A DNA stretch of 9,106 nt from an uncultured Parabacteroides sp. (GCA_947074335.1 CAMTPG010000085.1:1-9106), one strand, 5' to 3'. Positions 1 to 7,617 are shown, counted from the first letter of the stretch. The notes: a model not told the origin generated them from the letters alone. Made by a program: numbers and translations.

Positions 1-1404
1 CTCTTCTATAAAACACTGATGAGCGATCCGGCTGATTTTCTGCCCGTTATTTACAGTCCGACCATTGGCGAAGCCTGTCTGAAGTTCAGCGATATCTATC
101 GTACCAAAGCCGGCATGTATATTACTTTGCGTGATAAAGGTTCTGTTAAAGAGGTGTTGCGCAACTGGCCCGAAAAGAATGTTCGTTTTATTTGTGTAAG
201 TACAGGCGGACATATCCTTTCGCTTGGCGATCTGGGTTCGAACGGTATGGGTATACCACTTGGTAAATTGCAGTTGTATACAGCCTGTGCAGCTATTCCG
301 CCCTACGGATTGCTGCCTGTTTTGCTGGATTGCGGAACAGATAATGAGACATTGCTTAATGATCCGTTCTATATCGGATTACGCCAGCGCCGGCCGGCAC
401 CCGATATTATCGAAGAGCTGATCGAAGAGTTTGTAGAGGCTGTGCAGGAAGTTTTTCCCGAATGCTGTATTCATTTTGAAGACTGGAAAGGACCGCTTGC
501 CATCCGTACATTAAATAAATACAAAGATAAAGTATGCTGTTTTAACGGTGATATTCAGGGCACGGCAGCCATAGCACTGTCCGGACTGATCGAATCGCTC
601 AGAATGCTGAACCTTGAAATGAAGAATCAGAAGGTGATGGTATTTGGTGCCGGTTCAGCCGGTATCGGATTGGCGGGTATGATTGCCCGGGCTACACAAC
701 AGGCCGGTTTAACCGAACAACAGGCATTGAGCAATCTCTATCTTTTCGACGGTATCGGACTTATCGAATCATCACGTACCGATTTGCAGGATTATCAAAA
801 GATTTATGCACATCCAATGACAGGCATTTCAGATCTGGCCCAGGCCATCGATGTGATAAAACCCAATGTATTGATAGGTGTGAGCTCTATCGGGAAAGCA
901 TTTACACAGGCCGTGATCGAGGCTATGTGCCGGTATAATGAACGTCCGATCATCTTTGCCATGTCTAATCCTACAGATCATTCGGAATGTACTGCCGAAG
1001 AAGCCTTCGAATGGTCGGATGGAAAGGCTGTGTTTGCTGCCGGCGTTCCCTTTGCGCCGGTACAGTATAAAGGACAGACATTCTATCCCGGACAGGCAAA
1101 TAACTTTTATTGTTTTCCGGGCGTAGCACTGGCCGTTTATGCTACAAAACCTAAACTGACTACGGATGAGTTCTGGATCGAATCGGCACAAGCGCTTTGT
1201 AATTTGCTTACTCCCGAAGAACGCAGTAAAAATATGATGTTCCCGCCGCAATCGGATATTCTGGAGATTTCTCTGAATATTGCTGTGCATGTAGCAGAGC
1301 TTGCTTTCGATCGCGGATTGGCTCAGGTGCCGCGACCGGCTGATATTAAATCCTGGATTCGGGAAATGCTTTATCTACCTGTTTATCCGGAATATGTAAA
1401 ATGA
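1..1404 (+). CDS. maeA: NAD-dependent malic enzyme (large type), 5'-truncated by the window edge
   Basis: Oxidatively decarboxylates malate to pyruvate in the cytoplasm, feeding pyruvate and NADH supply. The frame is open from base 1 (LFYKTL precedes the first ATG at 19), and LFY..L is itself conserved family sequence, so the ATG at 19 is internal; about 90-100 N-terminal residues are missing. Residues below are counted from that ATG. YSPTIGEAC carries the catalytic Tyr12 (human ME2 Y112), GMGIPLGKL the catalytic Lys83 (K183), FEDW the metal ligands Glu154/Asp155, and FNGDIQGT the metal ligand Asp178 (D279). GAGSAG (211-215 region) is the Rossmann loop, and SNPT (Asn317) and GQANN (Asn362) contact substrate. 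Gln260 in DYQ aligns with ME2 Gln362, which goes with NAD rather than NADP preference. Two active-site positions are unusual: human Arg165 is His65 here, and Asp278 is Gly177. Family identity is near certain; the maeA symbol and cofactor are inferred. It converges with the efflux operon. Confidence 0.95.
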   Translation, partial: LFYKTLMSDPADFLPVIYSPTIGEACLKFSDIYRTKAGMYITLRDKGSVKEVLRNWPEKNVRFICVSTGGHILSLGDLGSNGMGIPLGKLQLYTACAAIPPYGLLPVLLDCGTDNETLLNDPFYIGLRQRRPAPDIIEELIEEFVEAVQEVFPECCIHFEDWKGPLAIRTLNKYKDKVCCFNGDIQGTAAIALSGLIESLRMLNLEMKNQKVMVFGAGSAGIGLAGMIARATQQAGLTEQQALSNLYLFDGIGLIESSRTDLQDYQKIYAHPMTGISDLAQAIDVIKPNVLIGVSSIGKAFTQAVIEAMCRYNERPIIFAMSNPTDHSECTAEEAFEWSDGKAVFAAGVPFAPVQYKGQTFYPGQANNFYCFPGVALAVYATKPKLTTDEFWIESAQALCNLLTPEERSKNMMFPPQSDILEISLNIAVHVAELAFDRGLAQVPRPADIKSWIREMLYLPVYPEYVK

Positions 1405-1446
1405 GCTAAATAAATTGATTTGTATTCATCCTGTTTAATAAAAATA

Positions 1447-1487
1447 AAAAGGTTGCACATCCGGAATTCTCTTTTGTGCAACCTTTT
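1447..1487. terminator. Bidirectional intrinsic terminator between convergent genes
   Basis: Perfect inverted repeat with 13-bp arms, AAAAGGTTGCACA at 1447-1459 and TGTGCAACCTTTT at 1475-1487, around a 15-nt loop. It starts 42 bp past the malic-enzyme stop and ends 49 bp past the RND-pump stop. Read rightward the stem ends in TTTTATA. Read leftward it runs into a longer T-rich tract (TTTTTATTTTTATT), so it should work both ways and probably better for the efflux operon. The sequence shows the hairpin; activity is inferred. Confidence 0.88.
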
Positions 1488-1536
1488 ATAAATGATTTCC
1501 TTTTAAGGACTTGTCAAAACAAAGACTATGATTTGA

Positions 1537-4500
1537 TTATGATGTTTTCGGAGCATCGTCTGCAGGTGTTGGTGCAGATGAGGCAGGAGGTGTACCATTA
1601 GCTTCCGCTTTTCCTTCTCTTACCGTTTTACTTTTACCGGTAGCTCTTTCTTCGAGCGACTGCATCCATTCGTAGAAACTCGGGATGTACATGGTTGCAA
1701 AAATAGCATTTATTGCCACGCCAAATACAACAGCAGCTCCAAGTGCAATACGACTGTTGGCGCCTGCGCCTGATGCAAACAACAACGGCATTACACCAAA
1801 TACGAAGGCGAAGGAGGTCATCAGGATCGGACGTAAACGTACACGACCTGCATTCAGGGCTGCTTCGCGGATGGTTGATCCGGCTTTGCGGTTATCACGT
1901 GCAAACTCTACTATTAAAATACCATTTTTAGCGGAAAGTGCAATCAGCAGGATTAAACCGATTTGTGTATAGATACTTACCGGAACACCCATTATCAGAC
2001 AGCCCAGCAAAGCACCCAGCAAAGCAACCGGAATACCCAGAATTGCGGCAAACGGACTTAACCAGCTTTCGTACTGCGCAGATAAAACCAGATACACAAC
2101 AATCAGTGCCAGCAAAAAGACCATCACTGTAGTGGATCCTGATTGCTCTTCCTGATAAGCTACGGATGTCCATTGATAACCAAAATTATCGCCCAACTCC
2201 TCTTTTATCAAATCTTCTACAGCCAGCATACCCTGACCGGTACTTGATTTTGAACTAACATTGAAGGTTATCGAAGCCGATTGATACATATTATACATAT
2301 TAATATTATCAAGCCCTAACTGCTCTTCAAGCTCAACGAATGCCGAGAAGGGTACCATTTTATTATCACTATTTTGTACACTTAGTTTCAAGATATCAGT
2401 CAGCATTTTTTGACCTTTTCCCGATGATTCGATATTTACCTGATAATTTCTGCCAAATTCAGAGAAATTATTAACATAGGCCGATCCCATATAATAACTC
2501 AGTGTAGTAAATACTTCGTCAATGTTTAATCCCATCATTTCCACTTTGTCGCGATTAATATTTAACAGGTATTGTGGAACATTAGCCTGATACATACACG
2601 ACATACTTAACAATTCGGGTTTTTTGCTGAGATTTGCCTGAATGGTTGCTACAGCTTCCTGAAGTGCTATTGACCCTAAATTATTCCTGTCTTCCAATTC
2701 AAGCTGCAAACCACCCGAAGCTCCCAAACCCGGAATAGCCGGTGGTACCATGCCGAATATTTCGGCCTCTTCAATGCCGTAAGCCTCTTCGTTAAATCGA
2801 TCTACAACTGCTTGTGCCGTATGTTTTTTACCTTTACGCTTACTCCAGTCGGTCAGAATAACAAAATATGTACCTGCATTTGAAACAATACCCTGATTCA
2901 TTACCGAAAATCCGCTCACCGATACATAATGCTCTACTTCGGGATACGAATCGAGTATTTTATCAATCTTTTCATTTACCGCTTCTGTTCGAGTTAAACT
3001 GGCTGCCGGTGGCAACTGGCTGGATATCAGGAAATATCCATCGTCTTCCTGCGGAATGAACGTAGTAGGGAATTTCATAAACATAATTACTGCCAGAAAA
3101 GATAAAGCCAGAAACGTTATCAACGTAACTCCCGGACGCTTCAAAAGCATAGCTGTTGCAGCATCGTATCCGTTTTGTACCCGCTGATAGAATTTATTAA
3201 ATCCTTTGAATATAAAGAATTTGGATTCATGTGGCGGATGCAGAAATAATGCACACAATGCAGGAGTCAGCGTTAATGAGTTGAATCCCGACAGCAATGT
3301 GGCAGCCGAAATAGTTAATGCAAACTGTTTGTATAACTGTCCGGAAATACCACCGATAAAAGTAGTCGGGATAAATACAGAAAGCATAACCAGTACAATA
3401 CCTACAATCGGACCTATAATTTCATCCATCGCTTCCGTCACCGCCTCCCGCGGGGTATATTTACCGGTAGCCAACAGACGCGACGAGTTCTCGACGACCA
3501 CAATCGCGTCGTCGACGACGATCGCAATAGCCAGGATCATACCGAACAAACTTAATGTATTGATAGAGAATCCGAGCAATGACATTACAGCCAATGTTCC
3601 AATCAGTGAAACCGGAATTGAGATACAAGGTATAATTACCGCCCTGAAGTTTTGCAGGAAGAGGAAGATAACCAATACCACTAAAGCCGTCGTTTCAACG
3701 AAGGTAACCATTACCTCTTTGATTGAGGCTGTAATAACTAATGTGGTATCCAGTGTAATGCCAAAATCAATCTCTTTGGGTAAACCTTCGGCCAGGTCTT
3801 TCATTTTCTCTTTCACCACCTTTGCCACATCCATTGAATTGGATCCCGGCAACTGATATATGGCAATGGTTGCCGATTGTTCGCCTTGTAATTTAGATAC
3901 AACCGTATACGATTCGCTCCCCAAATCTATTTCTGCCACATCTCTAAGCCTCAGATATTTGCCTCCGCTCTCGGTAGCCAGTATAATACTTCCGAATTCT
4001 TCGGGTGTAATCATTTGACCTTTAACCATTAATGTATACTGGAACGGATTATTGGCATCGCCAATAGGTTGCCCCACATAACCCGCCGAAACCTGTTTAC
4101 TTTGATCGGCAATGGCGCTGAATATCATATCGGGTGTCAAATTTCGGATTCGCATGGCTTCGGGATCAAGCCAGATTCGCATACTGTAATCGCCGGCACC
4201 CATTACACTTACCGAACCTACACCCGGCAATCGGGTTAATTCGTTCAGCATATTTAACGTAGCATAATTACTCAGATAAAGTGCATCGTATAACGGATCC
4301 GTAGAACTTAACGAAAGAATAAGCACAATGCTGGTAGATTGCTTTTTTGTAGTTACACCCTGAACAACAACAGCCTGGGGCAAACTACTTTGTGCAATGG
4401 CTACACGGTTCTGTACCAAAATAGTGGCAATATCAATATCTGTTCCAACTTCGAAAGTAATAGTCAGCGTATAAGCGCCCGAACTGGCCGAAGTGGAATT

Positions 4501-4734
4501 CATATAAATCATGCCTTCTACGCCATTTACCTGCTGCTCAATTGGTGTGCCGACAGTTTTTGCAACAGTTTCTGCATCAGCACCCGGATATGTGGCCGAC
4601 ACCTGAACGGTTGGCGGTGTAATATCAGGATACTGCGCAATGGGCAGAATACTGAGACAAATCGACCCGGCCAGGATGATTACTAATGCAACAACCGCAG
4701 CAAAAATAGGTCTGTTTATGAAGAATTTTACCAT
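1537..4734 (-). CDS. RND multidrug efflux pump, inner-membrane subunit (HAE1/AcrB family)
   Basis: Proton-driven trimeric transporter that captures drugs, bile acids or other amphiphiles from the periplasm or membrane and passes them to the outer-membrane channel. The 1065-residue length fits the family (AcrB 1049). The start MVKFFINRPIF is the canonical N-terminus. Hydrophobic segments fit 12 helices: one near 9-29, six from about 339 to 555, five from about 867 to 1018, with large periplasmic loops after helices 1 and 7. Proton-relay residues are present: Asp408/Asp409 (VVDDA), Lys936 (SAKNG), Arg966 (RLRPI) and Thr973, equivalent to AcrB D407, D408, K940, R971 and T978. AcrB F178 aligns with Met178, which hints at a different binding pocket. 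After the last helix, residues 1031-1065 form a hydrophilic tail rich in Ala, Pro, Ser and Thr. It is the last gene of the operon, starting 6 bp after the adaptor stop, with no Shine-Dalgarno. Codons 404-420 are unusually GC-rich. The substrate cannot be read from sequence. Confidence 0.97.
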   Translation of the reverse strand: MVKFFINRPIFAAVVALVIILAGSICLSILPIAQYPDITPPTVQVSATYPGADAETVAKTVGTPIEQQVNGVEGMIYMNSTSASSGAYTLTITFEVGTDIDIATILVQNRVAIAQSSLPQAVVVQGVTTKKQSTSIVLILSLSSTDPLYDALYLSNYATLNMLNELTRLPGVGSVSVMGAGDYSMRIWLDPEAMRIRNLTPDMIFSAIADQSKQVSAGYVGQPIGDANNPFQYTLMVKGQMITPEEFGSIILATESGGKYLRLRDVAEIDLGSESYTVVSKLQGEQSATIAIYQLPGSNSMDVAKVVKEKMKDLAEGLPKEIDFGITLDTTLVITASIKEVMVTFVETTALVVLVIFLFLQNFRAVIIPCISIPVSLIGTLAVMSLLGFSINTLSLFGMILAIAIVVDDAIVVVENSSRLLATGKYTPREAVTEAMDEIIGPIVGIVLVMLSVFIPTTFIGGISGQLYKQFALTISAATLLSGFNSLTLTPALCALFLHPPHESKFFIFKGFNKFYQRVQNGYDAATAMLLKRPGVTLITFLALSFLAVIMFMKFPTTFIPQEDDGYFLISSQLPPAASLTRTEAVNEKIDKILDSYPEVEHYVSVSGFSVMNQGIVSNAGTYFVILTDWSKRKGKKHTAQAVVDRFNEEAYGIEEAEIFGMVPPAIPGLGASGGLQLELEDRNNLGSIALQEAVATIQANLSKKPELLSMSCMYQANVPQYLLNINRDKVEMMGLNIDEVFTTLSYYMGSAYVNNFSEFGRNYQVNIESSGKGQKMLTDILKLSVQNSDNKMVPFSAFVELEEQLGLDNINMYNMYQSASITFNVSSKSSTGQGMLAVEDLIKEELGDNFGYQWTSVAYQEEQSGSTTVMVFLLALIVVYLVLSAQYESWLSPFAAILGIPVALLGALLGCLIMGVPVSIYTQIGLILLIALSAKNGILIVEFARDNRKAGSTIREAALNAGRVRLRPILMTSFAFVFGVMPLLFASGAGANSRIALGAAVVFGVAINAIFATMYIPSFYEWMQSLEERATGKSKTVREGKAEANGTPPASSAPTPADDAPKTS

Positions 4735-4740
4735 AGCTTT

Positions 4741-5850
4741 TTATTTTACAGGGTTGATCTTCATGCCGTTTTTAACTTTCAGCAGAGCTGAGGTAATATA
4801 TTTTTCGTTTGGACTTAATCCTTTAGTCACCTGTCTAAGTGTATCATTAATTGTTTCGCCCACTTCAATATGACGATAGTTTACAATGTTTGAATCGTTT
4901 ACCACATAGATATATTTACCCAGCTGATCGGTTGCAATGGATGCATCGGTTATTAAAACTGCATCTTTTTGTTCGCTGTAAGGCAAAGTGATAGTAACAT
5001 AGAGACCATTCTTTAAATCTCCATCCGGATTTTTAATGACGGCACGAAGATTTAAGGTTCCCGTAGAGAGATCAATATTGGGAGATAGATAATCGAGTGT
5101 GCCATCATAAATAATCTGTCGGTTCGGTCCGGCACCGATTGAGATCTTATTTTTAAGTTCTTCAGGCAACTGATCTTTTGATCCGTTTAGCTGCATAATC
5201 AGAAACTGATTATCTTCAATGTTGAAGTAAGCATACATGATATCATCTTTATATAAAGTAGCCAGTGTAACAGCTTCTGCCGAACCGTTGATGTAATTAC
5301 CTTCGGAGTATGCGGCTACCGTAACACGTCCGTCAAACGGTGCACGAATATAGCAATAGCTCAAATTTGTTTTTGCCGTATTTAGTGCAGCTTCATATTG
5401 TTTAATAGCAGCTTCATATTCGCGGGTATTTGATTCGGCCTGCAAAACCTGAATCTGACTTACGGCTCCGCTTTTGGCAGCCTCTTTCATGCGTTCGTAA
5501 TTGCTTTTTGCATAATCCAGCTGAGCCTGAGACGTGGCCAGTTGTGCTTCTGCCTGCTTCACTTCATCTTCGTAAGTGGTGGGTTCAATTACAAAGATCA
5601 AATCTCCTTTTCTTACTTTTGCTCCCGGCACAAGATAGGAGGTTTGCAGTGTTCCGCTTACGCGTGCTACCAGATTCACGGTTTTATCAGATGAAAGATA
5701 GCCCGGATATTCTTTCTTCAAAACGATATCCTGAACAATGGGCGTTGACACCTGAAAAGAAGGTGTATAACTTTCAGTCTGATGTTTCTTTTTGTCTTTA
5801 CAACCTGCCAGTAGCAAGACAGACATTGCGATTAAGATAAATTTATTCAT
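4741..5850 (-). CDS. RND efflux periplasmic adaptor (membrane-fusion protein, AcrA/HlyD type), lipoprotein
   Basis: Periplasmic adaptor joining the RND pump to the outer-membrane channel. The signal is a lipoprotein type: residues 1-16 are hydrophobic and end in the lipobox LLAG before Cys17, followed by a Lys-rich CKDKKKH stretch, so it is anchored by lipid after cleavage. Domains in order: beta strand and first lipoyl half (about 35-90, with RVSGTL and VRKGDLIFVIEP); alpha-helical coiled-coil hairpin (about 92-162, with heptads such as EYEAAIK and QYEAALN); second lipoyl half (163-191, with IRAPFDGRV); beta-barrel (about 203-290, with the typical LSTGTLNLRA); membrane-proximal domain (291-369). 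The 369-residue length is typical. It is the middle gene: its start lies 33 bp after the channel-gene stop and its stop 6 bp before the pump start, so the three genes are probably one transcript. No Shine-Dalgarno is visible. Confidence 0.96.
   Translation of the reverse strand: MNKFILIAMSVLLLAGCKDKKKHQTESYTPSFQVSTPIVQDIVLKKEYPGYLSSDKTVNLVARVSGTLQTSYLVPGAKVRKGDLIFVIEPTTYEDEVKQAEAQLATSQAQLDYAKSNYERMKEAAKSGAVSQIQVLQAESNTREYEAAIKQYEAALNTAKTNLSYCYIRAPFDGRVTVAAYSEGNYINGSAEAVTLATLYKDDIMYAYFNIEDNQFLIMQLNGSKDQLPEELKNKISIGAGPNRQIIYDGTLDYLSPNIDLSTGTLNLRAVIKNPDGDLKNGLYVTITLPYSEQKDAVLITDASIATDQLGKYIYVVNDSNIVNYRHIEVGETINDTLRQVTKGLSPNEKYITSALLKVKNGMKINPVK
5387..5420 (-). repeat. 13-bp direct repeat encoding successive coiled-coil heptads
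   Basis: GCAGCTTCATATT occurs at 5387-5399 and 5408-5420 (plus-strand reading). The period is 21 bp, exactly seven codons, inside the coiled-coil part of the adaptor gene, where YEAAIKQ is followed by YEAALNT (from residue 145). This is consistent with a local heptad duplication, or with convergent codons for a repeated helical motif. Confidence 0.6.
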
Positions 5851-5883
5851 AATGTTACGTTTACTTCAAGTTAATAATGAGGA

Positions 5884-7296
5884 TTAATAATCATCCAGAT
5901 TTTCACTCCATCCGCCTCCCAAGGCCTGATACAGCTGGACTAAATAAATCAGTGAGCTCGCTTTGGCTTCGGTAAGCTGATTTTCGTAAGTGAGCAACGA
6001 ACGTTGTGAATCCAGTACATTCTGGAAAGGAGATAATCCCTGTTTATAAAGATCTAATGATAATTCGAATGTCTGTCTGCCCTGGTTTACCACTTCGCGA
6101 AGGGCAACCAGTTGTTTGATCGAATTTTTATAGGCACACATGGCATTATCGGCCTCCTGCACCGCATTAAGCACATCATAATTAAACTGACGGATGCTTT
6201 CATCTAATACGGCCTTGGCCTGTTTGGTAGCCTGAATTCGTTTTGTGCCCTCAAAAAGTGTCCAGGTTAATGTGGGCGCAATTTCATAAGTCATACTTTT
6301 ATGATTGGCCAGTTTATTAAAATCGTGTGCCGAGAATCCGATATTTCCCTGAACATAAATCTGAGGCCAGTAATCTGCACGGGTAGCTCCAAGCGAGGCT
6401 GCTTCTGCATAAACCTGACGCTCAGCGGCACGAATATCCGGGCGGCGTAATAATAAATTAGCCGGAATGCCGATTCCCACAGGTTCAATATATTCGGGCA
6501 GTTGTGTATGTGTATATAATAATTCGCGAACCTCTTCCGGATATAATCCCATCAAAACTGCCAGCGAATTGGTATATTGAATAATACTGGCTTCTATCGA
6601 CGGGATAGACGATTTTGTGCTGTAATAGGAGGAAAGTGCCTGTGCTACATCCAGTTTGGAAGCCAGGCCGGTTTCGAATCGTTTTTCTGTAATTTGAACG
6701 GTTGCCAGTTGCGATTTACAGTTATTCAGGTTAACTTCGAGTTGTTGCTGTGAACCTCTGAGGTTAAAATAGGCCGTGGCAACCGATGCACAGAGCGAAA
6801 CCATGGTTGCATAATAATCTTCCTGCGTAGCTTTGTAGGTTTCTTTTTCGGCTTTAACATTGTTTCGGATGCGACCGAAAACATCAATTTCCCAACTCAT
6901 AGTCAGACTGCCATCTGTATATTGCGTGGTATATTGAGGCGTGCTGGTAATATGTCCGCTGGTTTGCTCGCGAAGCCAACCGGCACTTAATCCGATAGTT
7001 GGCGAATAGGCGGCCTGTGCCTGACGTAATGACGCTTTAGCTGCAGCAATACGATCAATAGCTATTAACGCATTGTAGTTTTGTTTAATAGCTACCGCAA
7101 TAATTGAATCCAGAATCGGATCATTGAATTTTGTCCACCATTGATCATCGACCGGCAGGGTTTGCTGGAAAATTGTATCATTCTCCTGCCAGGATTGCGG
7201 CAGGGCACGCTCCAAATATTTATTCTCCTTTTGAGCAAACAGTGTAAAAGATAGAGTTAACCAGAGCATTGTCAAATACAAGCTACGTATGTGCAT
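5884..7296 (-). CDS. RND efflux outer-membrane channel (TolC/OprM/NodT family)
   Basis: Trimeric outer-membrane beta-barrel and periplasmic alpha-barrel that forms the exit duct of the pump. The 470 residues contain two homologous repeats of the outer-membrane efflux domain, roughly 58-250 and 275-460. Family signatures seen are WW..F.DP.L (53-61), SWEIDVFGRIRNN (134-146), the inter-repeat motif GIPANLLLRRPDIRAAER (276-293) and a C-terminal YQALGGGW (456-463). Residues 1-21 form a signal peptide ending LFA, with probable cleavage before Gln22. There is no lipobox cysteine, unlike many OprM/NodT-type channels. It is the first gene of the operon, so its upstream gap should carry the promoter. 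The start at 7296 gives a well-formed signal peptide and is the sensible choice; there is no Shine-Dalgarno. Family certain, individual name not assigned. Confidence 0.95.
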   Translation of the reverse strand: MHIRSLYLTMLWLTLSFTLFAQKENKYLERALPQSWQENDTIFQQTLPVDDQWWTKFNDPILDSIIAVAIKQNYNALIAIDRIAAAKASLRQAQAAYSPTIGLSAGWLREQTSGHITSTPQYTTQYTDGSLTMSWEIDVFGRIRNNVKAEKETYKATQEDYYATMVSLCASVATAYFNLRGSQQQLEVNLNNCKSQLATVQITEKRFETGLASKLDVAQALSSYYSTKSSIPSIEASIIQYTNSLAVLMGLYPEEVRELLYTHTQLPEYIEPVGIGIPANLLLRRPDIRAAERQVYAEAASLGATRADYWPQIYVQGNIGFSAHDFNKLANHKSMTYEIAPTLTWTLFEGTKRIQATKQAKAVLDESIRQFNYDVLNAVQEADNAMCAYKNSIKQLVALREVVNQGRQTFELSLDLYKQGLSPFQNVLDSQRSLLTYENQLTEAKASSLIYLVQLYQALGGGWSENLDDY

Positions 7297-7367
7297 AATT
7301 ATTCCTGTTTAGAATTATTTATTAAAAAACAGCTGTAGTTTAAATTTGTTCGTTATTTTTAATCTTT

Positions 7368-7382
7368 TATACACTCTGTATA
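7368..7382. promoter_or_regulatory. Pseudo-palindrome, candidate operator of the efflux operon
   Basis: TATACACTCTGTATA has 6-bp arms (TATACA and TGTATA) around CTC. It can be extended outward by two more pairs after one mismatch. It lies 72-86 bp upstream of the channel-gene start, where a local repressor or activator of an efflux operon could bind. The symmetry is seen in the sequence; regulatory function is inferred, and AT-rich DNA produces such symmetry by chance fairly often. No regulator gene is present in the window. Confidence 0.35.
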
Positions 7383-7510
7383 TAAAATATAATACTTTGA
7401 TTTTATGCATGAATAAAAGAGATCGAATTAAAAAAACGTTACAGAATAAAATCCTCTTATTATTTTTTAATCAAATAAATTCATTACAATTGCTAAAAAA
7501 TTAATTTAGA

Positions 7511-7555
7511 CGATTTGTGTCAGATTCAATGTTGGTATTTTATAGAGACAAATCG
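7511..7555. repeat. Inverted repeat CGATTTGT...ACAAATCG
   Basis: Arms at 7511-7518 and 7548-7555 match perfectly over 8 bp, and two further inner pairs follow a mismatch (7519/7547). The central gap is 23 nt. On the minus strand a T run follows about 10 nt beyond the stem (toward 7500), so it might be a weak terminator for the MATE transcript. A spaced protein-binding site is the alternative. Confidence 0.45.
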
Positions 7556-7563
7556 GGTATAAT

Positions 7564-7609
7564 TATCAGTTATAAAATCAATATTCACTGATAGTCATAT
7601 TGTTATCAG
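7564..7609. repeat. Three alternating TATCAG/CTGATA half-sites
   Basis: TATCAGT at 7564-7570, ACTGATA at 7587-7593 and TATCAG at 7604-7609 form two overlapping inverted repeats that share the middle element, with gaps of 16 and 10 nt. They lie directly after the MATE stop codon. In RNA the two hairpins would exclude each other; in DNA they could be spaced binding sites. No T tract follows directly, so this is not a standard terminator. Confidence 0.45.
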
Positions 7610-7617
7610 AATGCGGT

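Larger units (their letters stand above)
7297..7617. other. AT-rich intergenic region between the MATE gene and the efflux operon
   Basis: The 321 bp carry no convincing coding frame. The region is strongly AT-rich with runs of A and T. It should contain the 3' end of the MATE transcript and the promoter of the efflux operon. I find no exact TAnnTTTG element on the minus strand; the nearest is TTTATTTG (plus-strand 7471-7478), without a good -33 partner. Three sets of inverted repeats are listed separately. No RNA gene or riboswitch was recognised. Confidence 0.75.

Noticed and set aside
829..1290. 153-codon minus-strand open frame opposite the malic enzyme gene
   Set aside because: Lies entirely within conserved malic-enzyme sequence; translation looks like a shadow frame, rich in Arg, Cys, His and Ile with no domain.
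2003..2026. Perfect tandem 12-bp repeat CCCAGCAAAGCA x2 in the RND gene
   Set aside because: It encodes ALLG-ALLG in a membrane helix (residues 904-911). By my alignment with AcrB the helix has the same length, so there is no insertion. It is a likely codon coincidence.
3206..3856. 216-codon plus-strand open frame opposite the RND pump gene
   Set aside because: It is antisense to a strongly conserved coding region and its composition (rich in Ile, Thr, Asn, Ser) reflects the reverse complement of membrane-helix codons. It has no recognisable domain.
4339..4686. 115-codon plus-strand open frame opposite the start of the RND pump gene
   Set aside because: Antisense to the conserved N-terminus of the pump, with no family resemblance and an Asn/Cys-rich composition typical of a shadow frame.
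7401..7418. AT-rich inverted repeat TTTTAT-GCATGA-ATAAAA
   Set aside because: Symmetry made almost only of A/T in a very AT-rich gap; expected by chance, and weaker than the element at 7368-7382.
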